From assembly GCA_937891465.1 (NCBI GenBank), contig CALAHF010000139.1:1-64000 (forward strand): 64,000 nt of DNA. Direction: 5' to 3'. Origin of the DNA: an uncultured Verrucomicrobiales bacterium. GTDB taxonomy: Bacteria; Verrucomicrobiota; Verrucomicrobiia; Verrucomicrobiales; DEV007. The notes beneath the pieces are model-generated. The model did no database searches. It had not been told where the DNA came from and was given only the letters and a program-made list of their open reading frames with translations. A program made the translations under genes and the position numbers. Within the stretch, counting starts at the first letter, position 1; every line of letters begins with the position of its first letter. This document shows positions 8,809 through 18,159 of this stretch, piece by piece.

Positions 8809-11103
8809 TCATTCTGCCTTGGCCGCTTCTTTTTTCTTAGGCTCAGGCGTGCTATTCAAAATCGCTTTTTCGAGCTCTTTATCCAAAAGCGCGACCACTT
8901 CAGATGACGGCAGCGTGTAAGTTTTGATCCGACCCGCTCGCGAGATATTCAGCCCAATCACATTCCCATCAAGATCGACAACCGGGCCCCCACATTGCTG
9001 CGGCGAGATCGGCAAGTCCGTTTGGATTGCATTTTGAAAACCAGTGCTTTTGTCACTCACTCGGGTTCCGAATTTATTCATTTTCCCGTTTCGATCCTTC
9101 GCCCCATCATCAATTTTACCGCGATCGCCAAGTGTCACTTCCAACGAAGAAGCCTGCCCATCACGAAGGTAATCGATTTTGATCGCTGTCCCCGGCTTGG
9201 TGCTGCTGACCATTTTATTCAGCTTCTCCGGGGTATCGCAGATCTTTCCTTCGATCTTCTGAATCACATCGTTCACTTCCAATCCATCCCGCCGCGCCGG
9301 GCCATTCTGGGGCATCCGAGACACCCGAACCCCTTTGGAATGGTGCTCTGCAATGATCCCGATGTAACCCCGATTTTGTCCGGCAAGCGTCCGCGTCATC
9401 ACACTAATGACGCCAATCGCAACCGGATCAGGACTCGATCCAACCGCTGCAATGAAGGTCCCGATCGGCAAATCGTCTTCAGGCTGATACCATGCCACAA
9501 CCGCCATTTTTTCTTTCATATCGAGCTTGATCAGCGCGAGATCATTTTTTGGAAACTGCTTCACCACTTTTGCGGGAATCATTTTCCCCTTAGCAATCAT
9601 CACCGTCAGCTTCTGGTTATTTTTTGTATCAAGTTCGCTCGCTTTTGTCAGCGCATAGCCATCTTCATGCACGATGGTGCATAAACTCTTCAGGTCACGG
9701 CCGCGGAAAACGAGATGAGTTGCCTCGGCGGAAGCTTCCACCGACGGGTGGAACGCATTCAAGACATCCCGAAAGAATTTCTCTTCAAATTCAATGAGCG
9801 CATCCGGATCATATTTTTCGATATCCACAGGGGGTGGTGCATCCGCCATTTTCTGAAATTTGGCGCGATCCTCTTTTGAAAGCCCACCCATAAATTTATT
9901 CATCAATTTGCTATAATTTTTTGGCCCGCCATAGGATTCCACCTCTTTGTCTTCAATTTTCAAAATCCCGTCTTTCAAAGCCTGCTTCATCCGCTTATCA
10001 AATTTCGGCTGCATCTTTCCAAGTTCAGCGTCTTCCTTTTTTGGCTTAGGTTGGGGCCTAGACTTGGACGACGATCGTGGAAAACCGCGAAGATTTTTGG
10101 CGGCCACCAGCTTTACTGACATTCCCCGCTCCGTCTCGCCATTCTTCACAATCAGAATCACCCGATCTCCGGGCGCTTTTTCGTTCAAAACCTCTTTCAA
10201 ATTTTCTGCTTTTTTGATTTCAGAGTCGTCCGCTTTGACAACACGATCTCCTTTTTTCAAACCTGCCATCGCAGCAGGTGAGCGCTGCATCACCGCTTGA
10301 ATAAGCGCACCCGAATCATTTTTTGCATTGCCGAGGCTGGCTCCCAATGCCGCGCGATCCGGGTTTGCCAGAAACCCACCGACGTGAGAGCCGCCATAGC
10401 GACTTCCATTTTTGAGCTGATCCCAGTGTTCGACAAATGTAGAAATCGGCACGTGACGATTCTCTGAAAGCTGCTGTCCGATGTTCGAGTGAATCCCAAT
10501 CAGCTTGCCTTCTAAATTAAAAAGCGGCCCGCCCGAATCTCCCCCAATTAAGGTGCAGTCAGATGTGATCCATTTTTTGTCATCATTCGTCAAAATTCGC
10601 CCCAACCGAACCGGAGGTGAACGATCACTTTGAAAACCGCCGGCATGTCCGAGCGCGATGCACCAGTCATTCGGCTTCAGCGGCTTCGATTCTCCAAGCT
10701 CAACAAAAGGGTATTCTCCCTTGTCTGTAATTTGAACCATGGCGGAATCCCGTGTAAAATCCATCCCCAACACCACGCCCCGCGCCCGATCGCCATTTGG
10801 GAAAATCACAGTGACTCGATCGTTCATTTCGACCGTTACGTGTGCCGCAGTCAAGATCAGGCCGTCCTTATTTACAATCACTCCCGTTCCAGAACCACCG
10901 CGCCCGACGGGTCCATCGGGAACCAATGACACCACTGCAGGCAATACCTCGCTCGACAGTTTTTTCACCTTTGCCTCTGTCTCTTTCAAACTCTTCGGAT
11001 TGATGTCAAATGCATCAGCGATCATTGCCAAAGCAAAAATGCATAAAACCGAAGTAGTGAGGCGATTTATGAATCGGGAACTGGCAGACATTGGCAAAAG
11101 CAT
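8809..11103 (-). CDS. HtrA-like protein with active protease, PDZ, and degenerate second protease with nested PDZ
   Basis: This 764-residue exported protein has a signal peptide at residues 12-31. The first trypsin-like domain (about 45-235) has a full triad: H88 in LTAAH, D119 in TRDSA and S190 in GGDSGGP. PDZ1 is at about 250-332, followed by a charged linker. A second trypsin-like domain (about 455-750) lacks the triad His and has CGGP in place of GDSGGP, so it should be inactive. A second PDZ domain (GVRVSRMPQNGPARRDGLEVNDVI onward) is inserted inside it. ATG at 11103; ATG at 11091 is an alternative. Periplasmic quality control is the general HtrA role; the gene is divergent from a DUF1549/DUF1553 gene. 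Confidence 0.85.
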   Translation of the reverse strand: MLLPMSASSRFINRLTTSVLCIFALAMIADAFDINPKSLKETEAKVKKLSSEVLPAVVSLVPDGPVGRGGSGTGVIVNKDGLILTAAHVTVEMNDRVTVIFPNGDRARGVVLGMDFTRDSAMVQITDKGEYPFVELGESKPLKPNDWCIALGHAGGFQSDRSPPVRLGRILTNDDKKWITSDCTLIGGDSGGPLFNLEGKLIGIHSNIGQQLSENRHVPISTFVEHWDQLKNGSRYGGSHVGGFLANPDRAALGASLGNAKNDSGALIQAVMQRSPAAMAGLKKGDRVVKADDSEIKKAENLKEVLNEKAPGDRVILIVKNGETERGMSVKLVAAKNLRGFPRSSSKSRPQPKPKKEDAELGKMQPKFDKRMKQALKDGILKIEDKEVESYGGPKNYSKLMNKFMGGLSKEDRAKFQKMADAPPPVDIEKYDPDALIEFEEKFFRDVLNAFHPSVEASAEATHLVFRGRDLKSLCTIVHEDGYALTKASELDTKNNQKLTVMIAKGKMIPAKVVKQFPKNDLALIKLDMKEKMAVVAWYQPEDDLPIGTFIAAVGSSPDPVAIGVISVMTRTLAGQNRGYIGIIAEHHSKGVRVSRMPQNGPARRDGLEVNDVIQKIEGKICDTPEKLNKMVSSTKPGTAIKIDYLRDGQASSLEVTLGDRGKIDDGAKDRNGKMNKFGTRVSDKSTGFQNAIQTDLPISPQQCGGPVVDLDGNVIGLNISRAGRIKTYTLPSSEVVALLDKELEKAILNSTPEPKKKEAAKAE

Positions 11104-11159
11104 AACAAGTTTCAGAGCAAAAGGAAAGCGTCACCGAAAGATTCGTTTTTCAATTTTTT

Positions 11160-11202
11160 CGATCCAACAGGGTACGATCGATGAACATACCCTATTGGAT
11201 CG
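11160..11202. repeat. 43-nt palindromic repeat, copy 2
   Basis: This copy has left arm CGATCCAACAGGGT, centre ACGATCGATGAACAT and right arm ACCCTATTGGATCG. It lies in the divergent region between the HtrA-like gene and the Big/DUF1549 gene. The outer arms are nearly perfect (one mismatch); the central stem is degenerate. Confidence 0.92.
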
Positions 11203-11259
11203 TAGAGGCCTGTATACGGACCCCGAAAACTTTCACCACTTCGGTTACGCTTTAAAATC

Positions 11260-13740
11260 GTGATACGTTTCATCAAGTTTTTCAAACTACTCGTAGCGTT
11301 CCTTCCGGTTCTTGTATCAATCAACGGGCTGGCCGGGGAAATTACGATTACAGCGCACCCGAGCCTGGACTCGGTAAAAATGCGCGGGCCTGACTCCCGC
11401 CAACAAATGGTGGTGATGTCGGAAAAAAATACGGACGTCACACGTACGGTTACATTTTCTGCAAAGCCTGAAGGAATTGTAACCGTCAGCAAAAGCGGTC
11501 TCATCGCACCGTTAGCAAATGGAACCGCAACCATTCTGGCGGCGAAAACAGGAGACACCCCAGCTTCTATTTCCGTAACCGTTTCCGATTTTGAAAAGCC
11601 GCAACCGATCAGTTTTCCGAATGACATTGTCCCCGTGATTACTCGAAATAACTGCAATGCCGGCGCTTGCCACGCAAAAGCGGAAGGGCAAAACGGATTC
11701 AGCCTCTCGCTTTTCGGATACGATCCCGAAATCGATTTTGAGACGCTGGTGAAAAATTCTCGAGGCCGCCGCGTCATGCCGACCGCACCCGACCACAGCA
11801 TTCTGTTAATGAAGGCTTCGGGAAACCTTCCGCATGGAGGTGGTGCTCGGCTGGACTCCGAATCTGCCGACTATGCCTTAATTCGTCGTTGGATTGCGGA
11901 AGGCGCTGAATACGGGCCCGAAAACGATCCAACCGTTGAACGGATTGAAATTTTCCCACGCGATCTCGTGGTCAAAGCCGGTTCCAACCAGCAATTGCTC
12001 GTCACCGCTTTTTTCGACGACGGCTCGGTCCGCGACATTTCGCGTGCCGCCCAATTCGAACCCAATCAGGAAGAGATGGCTCACGTCGACGAAAATGGTC
12101 TCGTCACCTTCGAAAATAAGACAGGCAGCACGTCCGTGATGGTTCGGTTTCAAGAACACGTCGATGTCTTTCGAGCCACCATTCCGCTGGGAGAAACGAT
12201 CACTGAATTGCCAAAACCGGAGAATTTCATCGACGAAGAGATTTTCAAAAAACTGAGCGTGCTTGGACTTCCCCCATCTAAATTAAGCGATGACGCCTCG
12301 TTTCTTCGACGTGTCACAATCGATATTACGGGCCGAATTCCGACACTCGACGAGACTAATCAATTTATGGCTTCAACTGATCCTGGTAAACGAGCCAAAC
12401 GAATTGATGCGCTGCTCAACACCTCGGAATACGGCGATTACTTCGCAGGAAAATGGGCCGGCCTGCTTCGCAACAAATCGAATCGCGGCCTCGCCTGGGT
12501 TTCGCGCGACACCTTTGCCTTTCACTCCTGGATTCGAACCAGCCTAATCGAAAACAAGCCGTTCGACGAATTGGTCGGTGAGCTGATTACCGCTTCGGGA
12601 ACAACCAGCGAAAACCCGGCAGCAAGTTGGTATCGTGCGGTAACCGATCCGAAAGAACGCATGCAGGACATTGCCCAGGTTTTTCTCGGGATTCGAATGC
12701 AATGCGCCCAATGCCATCACCATCCGTATGAACGCTGGAGCCAGGATGACTACTATGGATTCACCGCTTTCTTTTCCACAATCGACCGCAAAGAAGTCTA
12801 CCGCCTTCCCGAGGATGACATCATTTTTCACAATCGGAAACTGGCTCAGGTGCTCAATCCGGCGACGCAAGTGAACCTGAAGCCAACCGCTCCCGGAGGC
12901 GAACCTCTCGACATCCCCGCAGAAATCGATCCCCGGCACGATCTCGCGGAGTGGGTCCGTGACAAAGAAAATCCGTGGTTCGCAACGGTTTTAGCAAACC
13001 GGTATTGGAAACATTTTTTCAGCCAGGGACTCGTCGAACCCGAGGATGATATTCGCCCGACCAATCCCGCGACTCATCCGGAATTGCTCGAACGACTCGC
13101 AGATCATTTTGTAGAAAGCGGCTACGATCTAAAATCCCTCATCCGCGTAATTTGCAATAGCCGGACCTATCAGCTTGAAGCCATTCCGAATGAAGTGAAC
13201 GCCGATGACACGCAGAATTACGCGCGCTTCTATCCGAAACGCCTCCAAGCCGAGGTTCTGCTCGATGCGTTCAACGATGTCACAGGCGCGAAAAATTCAT
13301 TCAATCAGCAGCCGGCGGGAGTTCGCGCAATCGCCTTGCCCGATGACAATTCAAACAAAGAGAGCGAGTTTCTGACGATGTTCGGACGCCCTCAGATGGA
13401 CAGCGCCTGTGAATGTGAACGCACGGGCGAAGCGAATCTGGGGCAAAGCCTGCACCTGATTAACGCCGACTTGATTCAGAAAAAATTGAGCGTTGGCGAT
13501 GGTCGAGCCCTCACGCTCGCCAAGGCGATGGATCGCTCTGACGACGACCGATTAACTGAACTTTATCTCACTGCACTATCGCGAAAACCAAATGCTGACG
13601 AACTGAACATAGCCAAAGCCCATCTCGTAAAAAAACGGAAAGCAGCTGAAAAACCAGCCGATCCAATCGCCGAACAGCAAGCCTTCGAAGACATCATTTG
13701 GGTACTGGTGAACACGAAAGAATTTTTGTTCAACCACTAA
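11260..13740 (+). CDS. Big-domain, PSCyt1-like, DUF1549-DUF1553 protein
   Basis: This 826-residue exported protein has a signal peptide ending near residue 27 (INGLAG). An N-terminal Ig-like Big2 domain (about 28-110) is followed by a PSCyt1-like segment with NCNAGACHAKAEGQNGF (about 130-145), a second Big-like domain (about 225-310), then DUF1549 with MQCAQCHHHPYERW and DUF1553 ending in a typical TKEFLFNH tail. The start is GTG at 11260; no in-frame ATG gives the signal peptide. It is followed 56 bases later by a PPC-domain protein. DUF1549/1553 plus PPC gene pairs are common in Planctomycetota, and together with the nearby DUF1501 gene they form a recognisable set of unknown biochemical role. 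Confidence 0.92.
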   Translation: MIRFIKFFKLLVAFLPVLVSINGLAGEITITAHPSLDSVKMRGPDSRQQMVVMSEKNTDVTRTVTFSAKPEGIVTVSKSGLIAPLANGTATILAAKTGDTPASISVTVSDFEKPQPISFPNDIVPVITRNNCNAGACHAKAEGQNGFSLSLFGYDPEIDFETLVKNSRGRRVMPTAPDHSILLMKASGNLPHGGGARLDSESADYALIRRWIAEGAEYGPENDPTVERIEIFPRDLVVKAGSNQQLLVTAFFDDGSVRDISRAAQFEPNQEEMAHVDENGLVTFENKTGSTSVMVRFQEHVDVFRATIPLGETITELPKPENFIDEEIFKKLSVLGLPPSKLSDDASFLRRVTIDITGRIPTLDETNQFMASTDPGKRAKRIDALLNTSEYGDYFAGKWAGLLRNKSNRGLAWVSRDTFAFHSWIRTSLIENKPFDELVGELITASGTTSENPAASWYRAVTDPKERMQDIAQVFLGIRMQCAQCHHHPYERWSQDDYYGFTAFFSTIDRKEVYRLPEDDIIFHNRKLAQVLNPATQVNLKPTAPGGEPLDIPAEIDPRHDLAEWVRDKENPWFATVLANRYWKHFFSQGLVEPEDDIRPTNPATHPELLERLADHFVESGYDLKSLIRVICNSRTYQLEAIPNEVNADDTQNYARFYPKRLQAEVLLDAFNDVTGAKNSFNQQPAGVRAIALPDDNSNKESEFLTMFGRPQMDSACECERTGEANLGQSLHLINADLIQKKLSVGDGRALTLAKAMDRSDDDRLTELYLTALSRKPNADELNIAKAHLVKKRKAAEKPADPIAEQQAFEDIIWVLVNTKEFLFNH

Positions 13741-13775
13741 AAAACGAACCTACCGGGCGAAGGAAGATAGCCCTA

Positions 13776-13818
13776 ACAACCAACAGTATTGAATCGATGA
13801 ATCAACAGGGTTGGATCG
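13776..13818. repeat. 43-nt palindromic repeat, degenerate copy 3 with inverted right core
   Basis: The left side (ACAACCAACAGTAT) resembles copy 6 and the right end TTGGATCG is canonical, but the inner right segment reads AACAGGGT instead of ACCCTGTT, its exact reverse complement. The ATG of the PPC-domain gene at 13797 lies inside, so the first residues MNQQGWI are repeat-encoded. Confidence 0.6.
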
Positions 13819-16262
13819 TGAAATTGTTTTTCCCCGCGTTTTTGCTCAGCTTCGCGACGGCAAATGCGCAGCTGCCGAACAGCGATTTCCAAATGATCTC
13901 TCCGGCTTTCGCGAAAGCGGGCTCAACCGTTGAAGTGACTGTTTCTGGAACCAATTTGGAGGAGCTGACATCGCTTCGGTTCAATGATGTGAGGATCAAA
14001 GGTGAGCCGGTTATGCTGCCGAAGGATGAAATTTATCCTGACGGGAAACAAGTCGCGAACAAGTTCACCGTAAAAATTCCACCGGGCGTGAAACCGGGAA
14101 TCGTCGAAGCGCGGACGCAGGGATATTTCGGATTGTCGACCGCTCGCCCATTTATGATTTTACCGGCAGACGCCGCGGAAATTCCCGAAGAAGGCGATCA
14201 TTCTACGCAGGATAAAGCCATGCCGCTCGCGATCGAAACCGGCGTGTCAGGCACGTTGGATAGTCGCGGAACCGATTGGTATAAAGTCGCTGCAAAAAAA
14301 GGCGAGCAACTCATGATTCAAGTCTGGGCCGAACGATTGGATTCAAAAGCCGACGCGCAACTGTCTATCTTCAATAGCTCAGGGCAAGAGCTTGAAACCA
14401 ATCGCCTCCACTTCGTTCGCGATCCGTTCATCGATTTTACGGCACCAGAGGACGGAGACTATTTCATCGCCGTTTCCGAAATTTTATATCGGGGTGGCAG
14501 CCAGTATTTTTACCGACTAAAAGTCTCGAAAGTTCCGATCATCGATTTCGTTTGGCCGCCGGCCGGTGTCCCCGGAACCAAAACAAAATTCACGATCTTT
14601 GGAAGAAATTTACCGGGCGGCAGCCTCGGTGAAGGCGTCGAACTGGATGGAAAGGCTCTCGAGTCTGTCGAAGTAGAAATCGATGTTCCACCCATAGCGA
14701 CCGTTTCAAAAAGGTTTTCGGCAAGCACACCCCGGCAAGCGACCTTGCCCGGATTTGAACACCAGATCGGAAATTCCAATGCCCTCAAGATTGGCTTTGC
14801 AACGGCGCCGGTGATTTTTGAAGTTCGGGATTCTATTTCACAGACCGTTCAGGCGCCTTGTGAAATTGCGGCAAAATTTGATGTAAAGGGAGACAGCGAC
14901 ACCTTTCGGTTTTCGGCAAAAAAGGACACCACCTATTTCATCGAATCGATTTCAGATCGAATGAAGGTGAACTCCGACACCGTCCTGATTCTTCGGAAAG
15001 TCGGCGATGACAAAATCGTCGCTGAAAACGACGACACCCCATCGTTTTTCAGCGCCGACCGGTTTGATTCGACCAATCTCGACACGACGGATGCAATGCT
15101 GAATTTCACAGCCGATGCTGATAGCGAGTATGAAGTAACAGTGATCAATCAAGCGGGCGGCGGAAGCGCGGCCCACCTCTACCGACTCGCCATTCGCGAG
15201 GCCCAGCACGACTTTCAACTCTTCACCACGACGGAACGAACCATTACCGCCACCAATGGCCGCGCAGGATTTCCCGCCGCGCCCATAATCCGAAAAAACG
15301 GAACGATCGTCTATCGCGTGGTCGCTCCCCGACAAGACGGATTCGAAGGTGACATTGTAGTTAGAGCCAGTGGATTACCCGAGGGCGTGTCCGCTCCGCA
15401 ACTAACTTTGAGCGGCGATTCCACCACTGGATTTTTGGTCATAAAAGCCGCCGCGAATGCCGCCGCCTGGTCGGGCCCGATAACCATTTCAGGCAGGGCA
15501 ACAATTGGCGAAAATAACATCCGACGAGTCGCACAAAATGCATCGCTTGTTTGGGGAGTAATTTTTTCCGACAGCTTCCGGGTCCGCTCGAGGCTCGATT
15601 TAGAAATCGTGCTTTCGGTGATTTCTGAAGAAAGCACGCCCACCACACTTACTTCGATCGATCCCAATAAAGTCTGGGAAGTAGAATTGAATCAGAAGCT
15701 CGAAATTCCAATCAAGACGACTGAATTCAATGCATTACGAAAAGGGAACCTCACCGTGCAGCCTCACGGTTTTCCGGGAATGCAAAAGAGTCCTCCAACT
15801 GTGGCCATTGCTGAAACCGCAACCGACGGAAAATTGGTCATCGATTTTAAGCCAAACGGAAATTTCGCTGCCAAACCCGGAGATTTTCAATTCGCGCTTC
15901 AGGGCACCGGACTCGCAAAATATCAGCATAATCCTAAATTAGGACTCGCTGCAACTAAAGAACACAAACGGCTGGAAGCGCTCGAAAAAATAATCGTTGA
16001 ACGGATTCAAGTAGGGAACAAGCGAGTCATCGAGCTTGAGCGAAGCAGTGCGACCGAGGTCGAACTTGCAGCAGCAAAAAAAGCCCTCGAAGCTGATAAG
16101 GCTCTCCTTAAACGGGTAACTGTAGCCAGAGGTGCGGCCGATACCGCCGCAAAAGCAGCAAGGGCAAAAGCAGTCGCGAAGGACACCAAATTCGTGACCT
16201 ATTCCACACCGGTTTCCGTGAAAGTGAATCCCGTTCCGGAAAAAGCACCCGCGAAAAAATAA
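13797..16262 (+). CDS. Exported PPC-domain protein
   Basis: This protein has 821 residues counted from ATG 13797, which gives a clean signal peptide (VKLFFPAFLLSFATANAQ). An open frame to 13698 overlaps the upstream gene and is not needed. An IPT/Big-like N-terminal domain (ISPAFAKAGSTVEVTVSGTN) is followed by two pre-peptidase C-terminal (PPC) type domains. The first contains GVSGTLDSRGTDWYKVAAKKGEQ; the second contains KFDVKGDSDTFRFSAKKDTTYFIE. The last 110 residues are a charged, Ala/Lys-rich coiled coil. No enzymatic domain is visible. It is probably cotranscribed with the DUF1549/DUF1553 gene. Its N-terminal residues come from a 43-nt repeat copy. Confidence 0.88.
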   Translation: MNQQGWIVKLFFPAFLLSFATANAQLPNSDFQMISPAFAKAGSTVEVTVSGTNLEELTSLRFNDVRIKGEPVMLPKDEIYPDGKQVANKFTVKIPPGVKPGIVEARTQGYFGLSTARPFMILPADAAEIPEEGDHSTQDKAMPLAIETGVSGTLDSRGTDWYKVAAKKGEQLMIQVWAERLDSKADAQLSIFNSSGQELETNRLHFVRDPFIDFTAPEDGDYFIAVSEILYRGGSQYFYRLKVSKVPIIDFVWPPAGVPGTKTKFTIFGRNLPGGSLGEGVELDGKALESVEVEIDVPPIATVSKRFSASTPRQATLPGFEHQIGNSNALKIGFATAPVIFEVRDSISQTVQAPCEIAAKFDVKGDSDTFRFSAKKDTTYFIESISDRMKVNSDTVLILRKVGDDKIVAENDDTPSFFSADRFDSTNLDTTDAMLNFTADADSEYEVTVINQAGGGSAAHLYRLAIREAQHDFQLFTTTERTITATNGRAGFPAAPIIRKNGTIVYRVVAPRQDGFEGDIVVRASGLPEGVSAPQLTLSGDSTTGFLVIKAAANAAAWSGPITISGRATIGENNIRRVAQNASLVWGVIFSDSFRVRSRLDLEIVLSVISEESTPTTLTSIDPNKVWEVELNQKLEIPIKTTEFNALRKGNLTVQPHGFPGMQKSPPTVAIAETATDGKLVIDFKPNGNFAAKPGDFQFALQGTGLAKYQHNPKLGLAATKEHKRLEALEKIIVERIQVGNKRVIELERSSATEVELAAAKKALEADKALLKRVTVARGAADTAAKAARAKAVAKDTKFVTYSTPVSVKVNPVPEKAPAKK

Positions 16263-16283
16263 ATCCCTGAAAAAACAACGTTT

Positions 16284-16634
16284 TCAGCTGCGAAACCGCT
16301 TTTTCAACTCCAGCAGAGCGACCATGAGCAATCGGTTGGGTGCCCGATTTTCCAAATACGCATCATCGGCTTCACGACGCGCCACATCCAACAGCGTGGT
16401 CGTATCGATCCAATCAGGGGTATCGAGTATTTGTTCACGAATAGAGTGATCCGCAATCTTCGGCTCATTGGCCGGATTGGCCGTAATATTGAAAGAAACT
16501 GATGGCTCACGAAAACGAACGTTATCCGTGCTGGTTTCTCCATGCACCAGCCAATTTGCTTCCACCGACAGAAATTCTGCCAGGCGCGTCAAATTCTCCC
16601 CCTTAGGAATCGTACCGGAAAACCAACGGCTCAC
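16284..16634 (-). CDS. XRE-type HTH regulator without an obvious start codon
   Basis: From GTG 16634 the product is 116 residues beginning SRWFSGTIPKGENLTRLAEFLSV, which is only the second half of a Cro/C1 helix-turn-helix. The same frame stays open upstream to 16742 and encodes the missing half (LYRAWKESGISKGEIAGSLG, then VAPGSVSRWF), yet contains no ATG, GTG or TTG before the TAA at 16743-16745. So either a rare start (ATT, ACG) is used, or the start has been lost. The C-terminal 60 residues (from about DTPDWIDTTTLLDVARREAD) match nothing I recognise. It is divergent from another small HTH gene, like a phage or plasmid switch. Confidence 0.65.
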   Translation of the reverse strand: MSRWFSGTIPKGENLTRLAEFLSVEANWLVHGETSTDNVRFREPSVSFNITANPANEPKIADHSIREQILDTPDWIDTTTLLDVARREADDAYLENRAPNRLLMVALLELKKRFRS

Positions 16635-16734
16635 AGACCCGGGAGCAACCCCAAGCGAACCCGCAATTTCGCCTTTCGAAATCCCCGATTCTTTCCAAGC
16701 TCGATAAAGTCTGTCAGTAAAATCTTTTACTTGC

Positions 16735-16760
16735 GTTAAGTTTTAACTGTAGTGAACACT
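16735..16760. promoter_or_regulatory. Two adjacent short palindromes between divergent HTH genes
   Basis: GTTAAGTTTTAAC (16735-16747, arms GTTAA/TTAAC) and AGTGAACACT (16751-16760) are adjacent dyads in the region separating the two HTH genes. They are plausible operators. The first overlaps the 5' end of the open frame on the minus strand. Confidence 0.4.
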
Positions 16761-16811
16761 TAAAGATACCATCCCCGTTAAAAAGTAACCTTTACAAGGG
16801 GATGATCATAT

Positions 16812-17027
16812 ATGTCCCTTCAAAGTCACAAAACACAACTAGTCACTCAAAGAGCATTTAAATTGCGTAAACTGTTAAAAAGACATGGAGTTACTCAAAG
16901 TGAAATCGCCACGTCGCTGGGAGTATCGCGCGTCCACCTCAATATGGTTCTAAATTCCCGAAGAGTGAGTGAGCCACTTCTCAATCGTATTGAAACCTTG
17001 ATTGTCCCCTCCCAGCCTTCTGCATAA
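16812..17027 (+). CDS. Small Cro/C1-type HTH protein
   Basis: This 71-residue protein is almost entirely one helix-turn-helix: RKLLKRHGVTQSEIATSLG followed by VSRVHLNMVLNSRR. ATG at 16812 has AAGGGG about ten bases upstream. It is divergent from the larger HTH gene at 16284, so the pair resembles a repressor/Cro arrangement. It could be a degraded prophage or island control region; no phage structural gene is nearby. Its target is unknown. Confidence 0.75.
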   Translation: MSLQSHKTQLVTQRAFKLRKLLKRHGVTQSEIATSLGVSRVHLNMVLNSRRVSEPLLNRIETLIVPSQPSA

Positions 17028-17044
17028 ACAAATACCCGCAATTT

Positions 17045-17314
17045 TTGTTTCCTTCAGCTCTGTCTCCCCATCCCGCTCGCCCGTCAGTTAATCCTGACAG
17101 ATCTACTTCTGATTGGCAGGATTTTATAGACGACATCGAAGACAATGGAATTACCGAACCCATTCTATTTGTTGATGGACAAGAGGGACGCCGGCTGATT
17201 GTTGACGGCGTTCGGCGCTGGAATGCAGCAAAAGAAATTCCTCTGACTGATGTTCCGGCAAATCGGCTTTTTCAAGAAGAAGCCGCCATGATTTTGGCTG
17301 AAAAAGCACACTAA
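17045..17314 (+). CDS. ParB/Srx-like domain protein, short
   Basis: This 89-residue open frame contains a ParB-like N-terminal fold: WQDFIDDIEDNGITEPILFV, then GRRLIVDGVRRWNAAKEIPLTDVPA, which matches the usual pattern of I-x-E-x-G-I-x-x-P-I and the DGxRRxxAA motif (D-G-x-x-R-x-x-A). The expected downstream HTH and C-terminal domains of a partition ParB are absent. The start is TTG at 17045, poorly supported, so the true 5' end is uncertain. It follows the small HTH gene by 17 bases and precedes an ABC permease. It may be a regulator fragment or part of a small mobile-element control cassette. Confidence 0.6.
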   Translation: MFPSALSPHPARPSVNPDRSTSDWQDFIDDIEDNGITEPILFVDGQEGRRLIVDGVRRWNAAKEIPLTDVPANRLFQEEAAMILAEKAH

Positions 17315-17364
17315 CAACGGTCGTTGTAGTCGACAATCGCCCAAATTTCGGCTATGACGAACCC

Positions 17365-18159
17365 GTGAACGGCTCGTCCTCGACTTCCTCAAAATTTGCC
17401 TTCGTTAGCTGGATTGTCGGTTTTTCGATTTTGGGGTTCCTCTATTTCCTATTCTGGACGCTTGCCAGTCACGATTACAATTGGAAAGCGATTCAACCCT
17501 ACCAAAGCAACATGCTCAAAGGATGGGGCATGACGTTGCTTATCTCCGCAATCGCCGCTGGTATCAGCATCCTTCTCGGTGCGATCCTGACGGCAGCTCA
17601 GCTCGCTTCCGTTAAAATGACCCGCCTCCTCGCCCGCGGATACATTGAATTGATTCGCGGAACGCCACTCATCACCCAAATCGTGATCGGTTATTACGTA
17701 TTTTCCGTCGCACTTGAGGAGAAAATTCTAATCTTATTTTCGGTGCGAGTGGAATTCGCCCCATTTTGGGTTGGCATCGTAATTCTCTCCGCTTTTTCCG
17801 CCGCCTATCTATCGGAAATCTTTCGAGGCGGCATTGAATCCATCGGAAAAACTCAATGGGAATCCGGCCGTGCAATCGGACTTTCCGATTTTCAAATTTA
17901 CCGATTCGTCGTCATTCCACAGGCAATTCGCCGTGTCCTTCCTGCATCAGCTGGCCTCTTCGCAGACTTGGTGAAAAATTCGTCGTTGCTCTACATCATT
18001 GCTGTTCACGAATTTTTCATGCAAACCCGAGGGGCTGTCGCAAATTCCTACGCGTCCATCGAAGGTTACATTCCGCTCGCCATCGGATACCTCATCATCA
18101 CCCTGCCAATTTCACTCATCAGCAGAAAACTGGAGGCTCGTTTCAAATATGAACATTGA
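17365..18159 (+). CDS. Polar amino-acid ABC transporter permease
   Basis: This 264-residue inner-membrane permease belongs to the HisM/GlnP family: an N-terminal hydrophobic helix, then MLKGWGMTLLISAIAAGISILLG, the family motif YIELIRGTPLITQI, and the EAA loop ESGRAIGLSDFQIYRFVVIPQAIRRVLPA that contacts the ATPase. The start is GTG at 17365; the ATG at 17354 is out of frame. It overlaps the ATPase gene by 11 bases. No periplasmic binding protein is encoded nearby, so the substrate is not indicated. Confidence 0.9.
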   Translation: MNGSSSTSSKFAFVSWIVGFSILGFLYFLFWTLASHDYNWKAIQPYQSNMLKGWGMTLLISAIAAGISILLGAILTAAQLASVKMTRLLARGYIELIRGTPLITQIVIGYYVFSVALEEKILILFSVRVEFAPFWVGIVILSAFSAAYLSEIFRGGIESIGKTQWESGRAIGLSDFQIYRFVVIPQAIRRVLPASAGLFADLVKNSSLLYIIAVHEFFMQTRGAVANSYASIEGYIPLAIGYLIITLPISLISRKLEARFKYEH

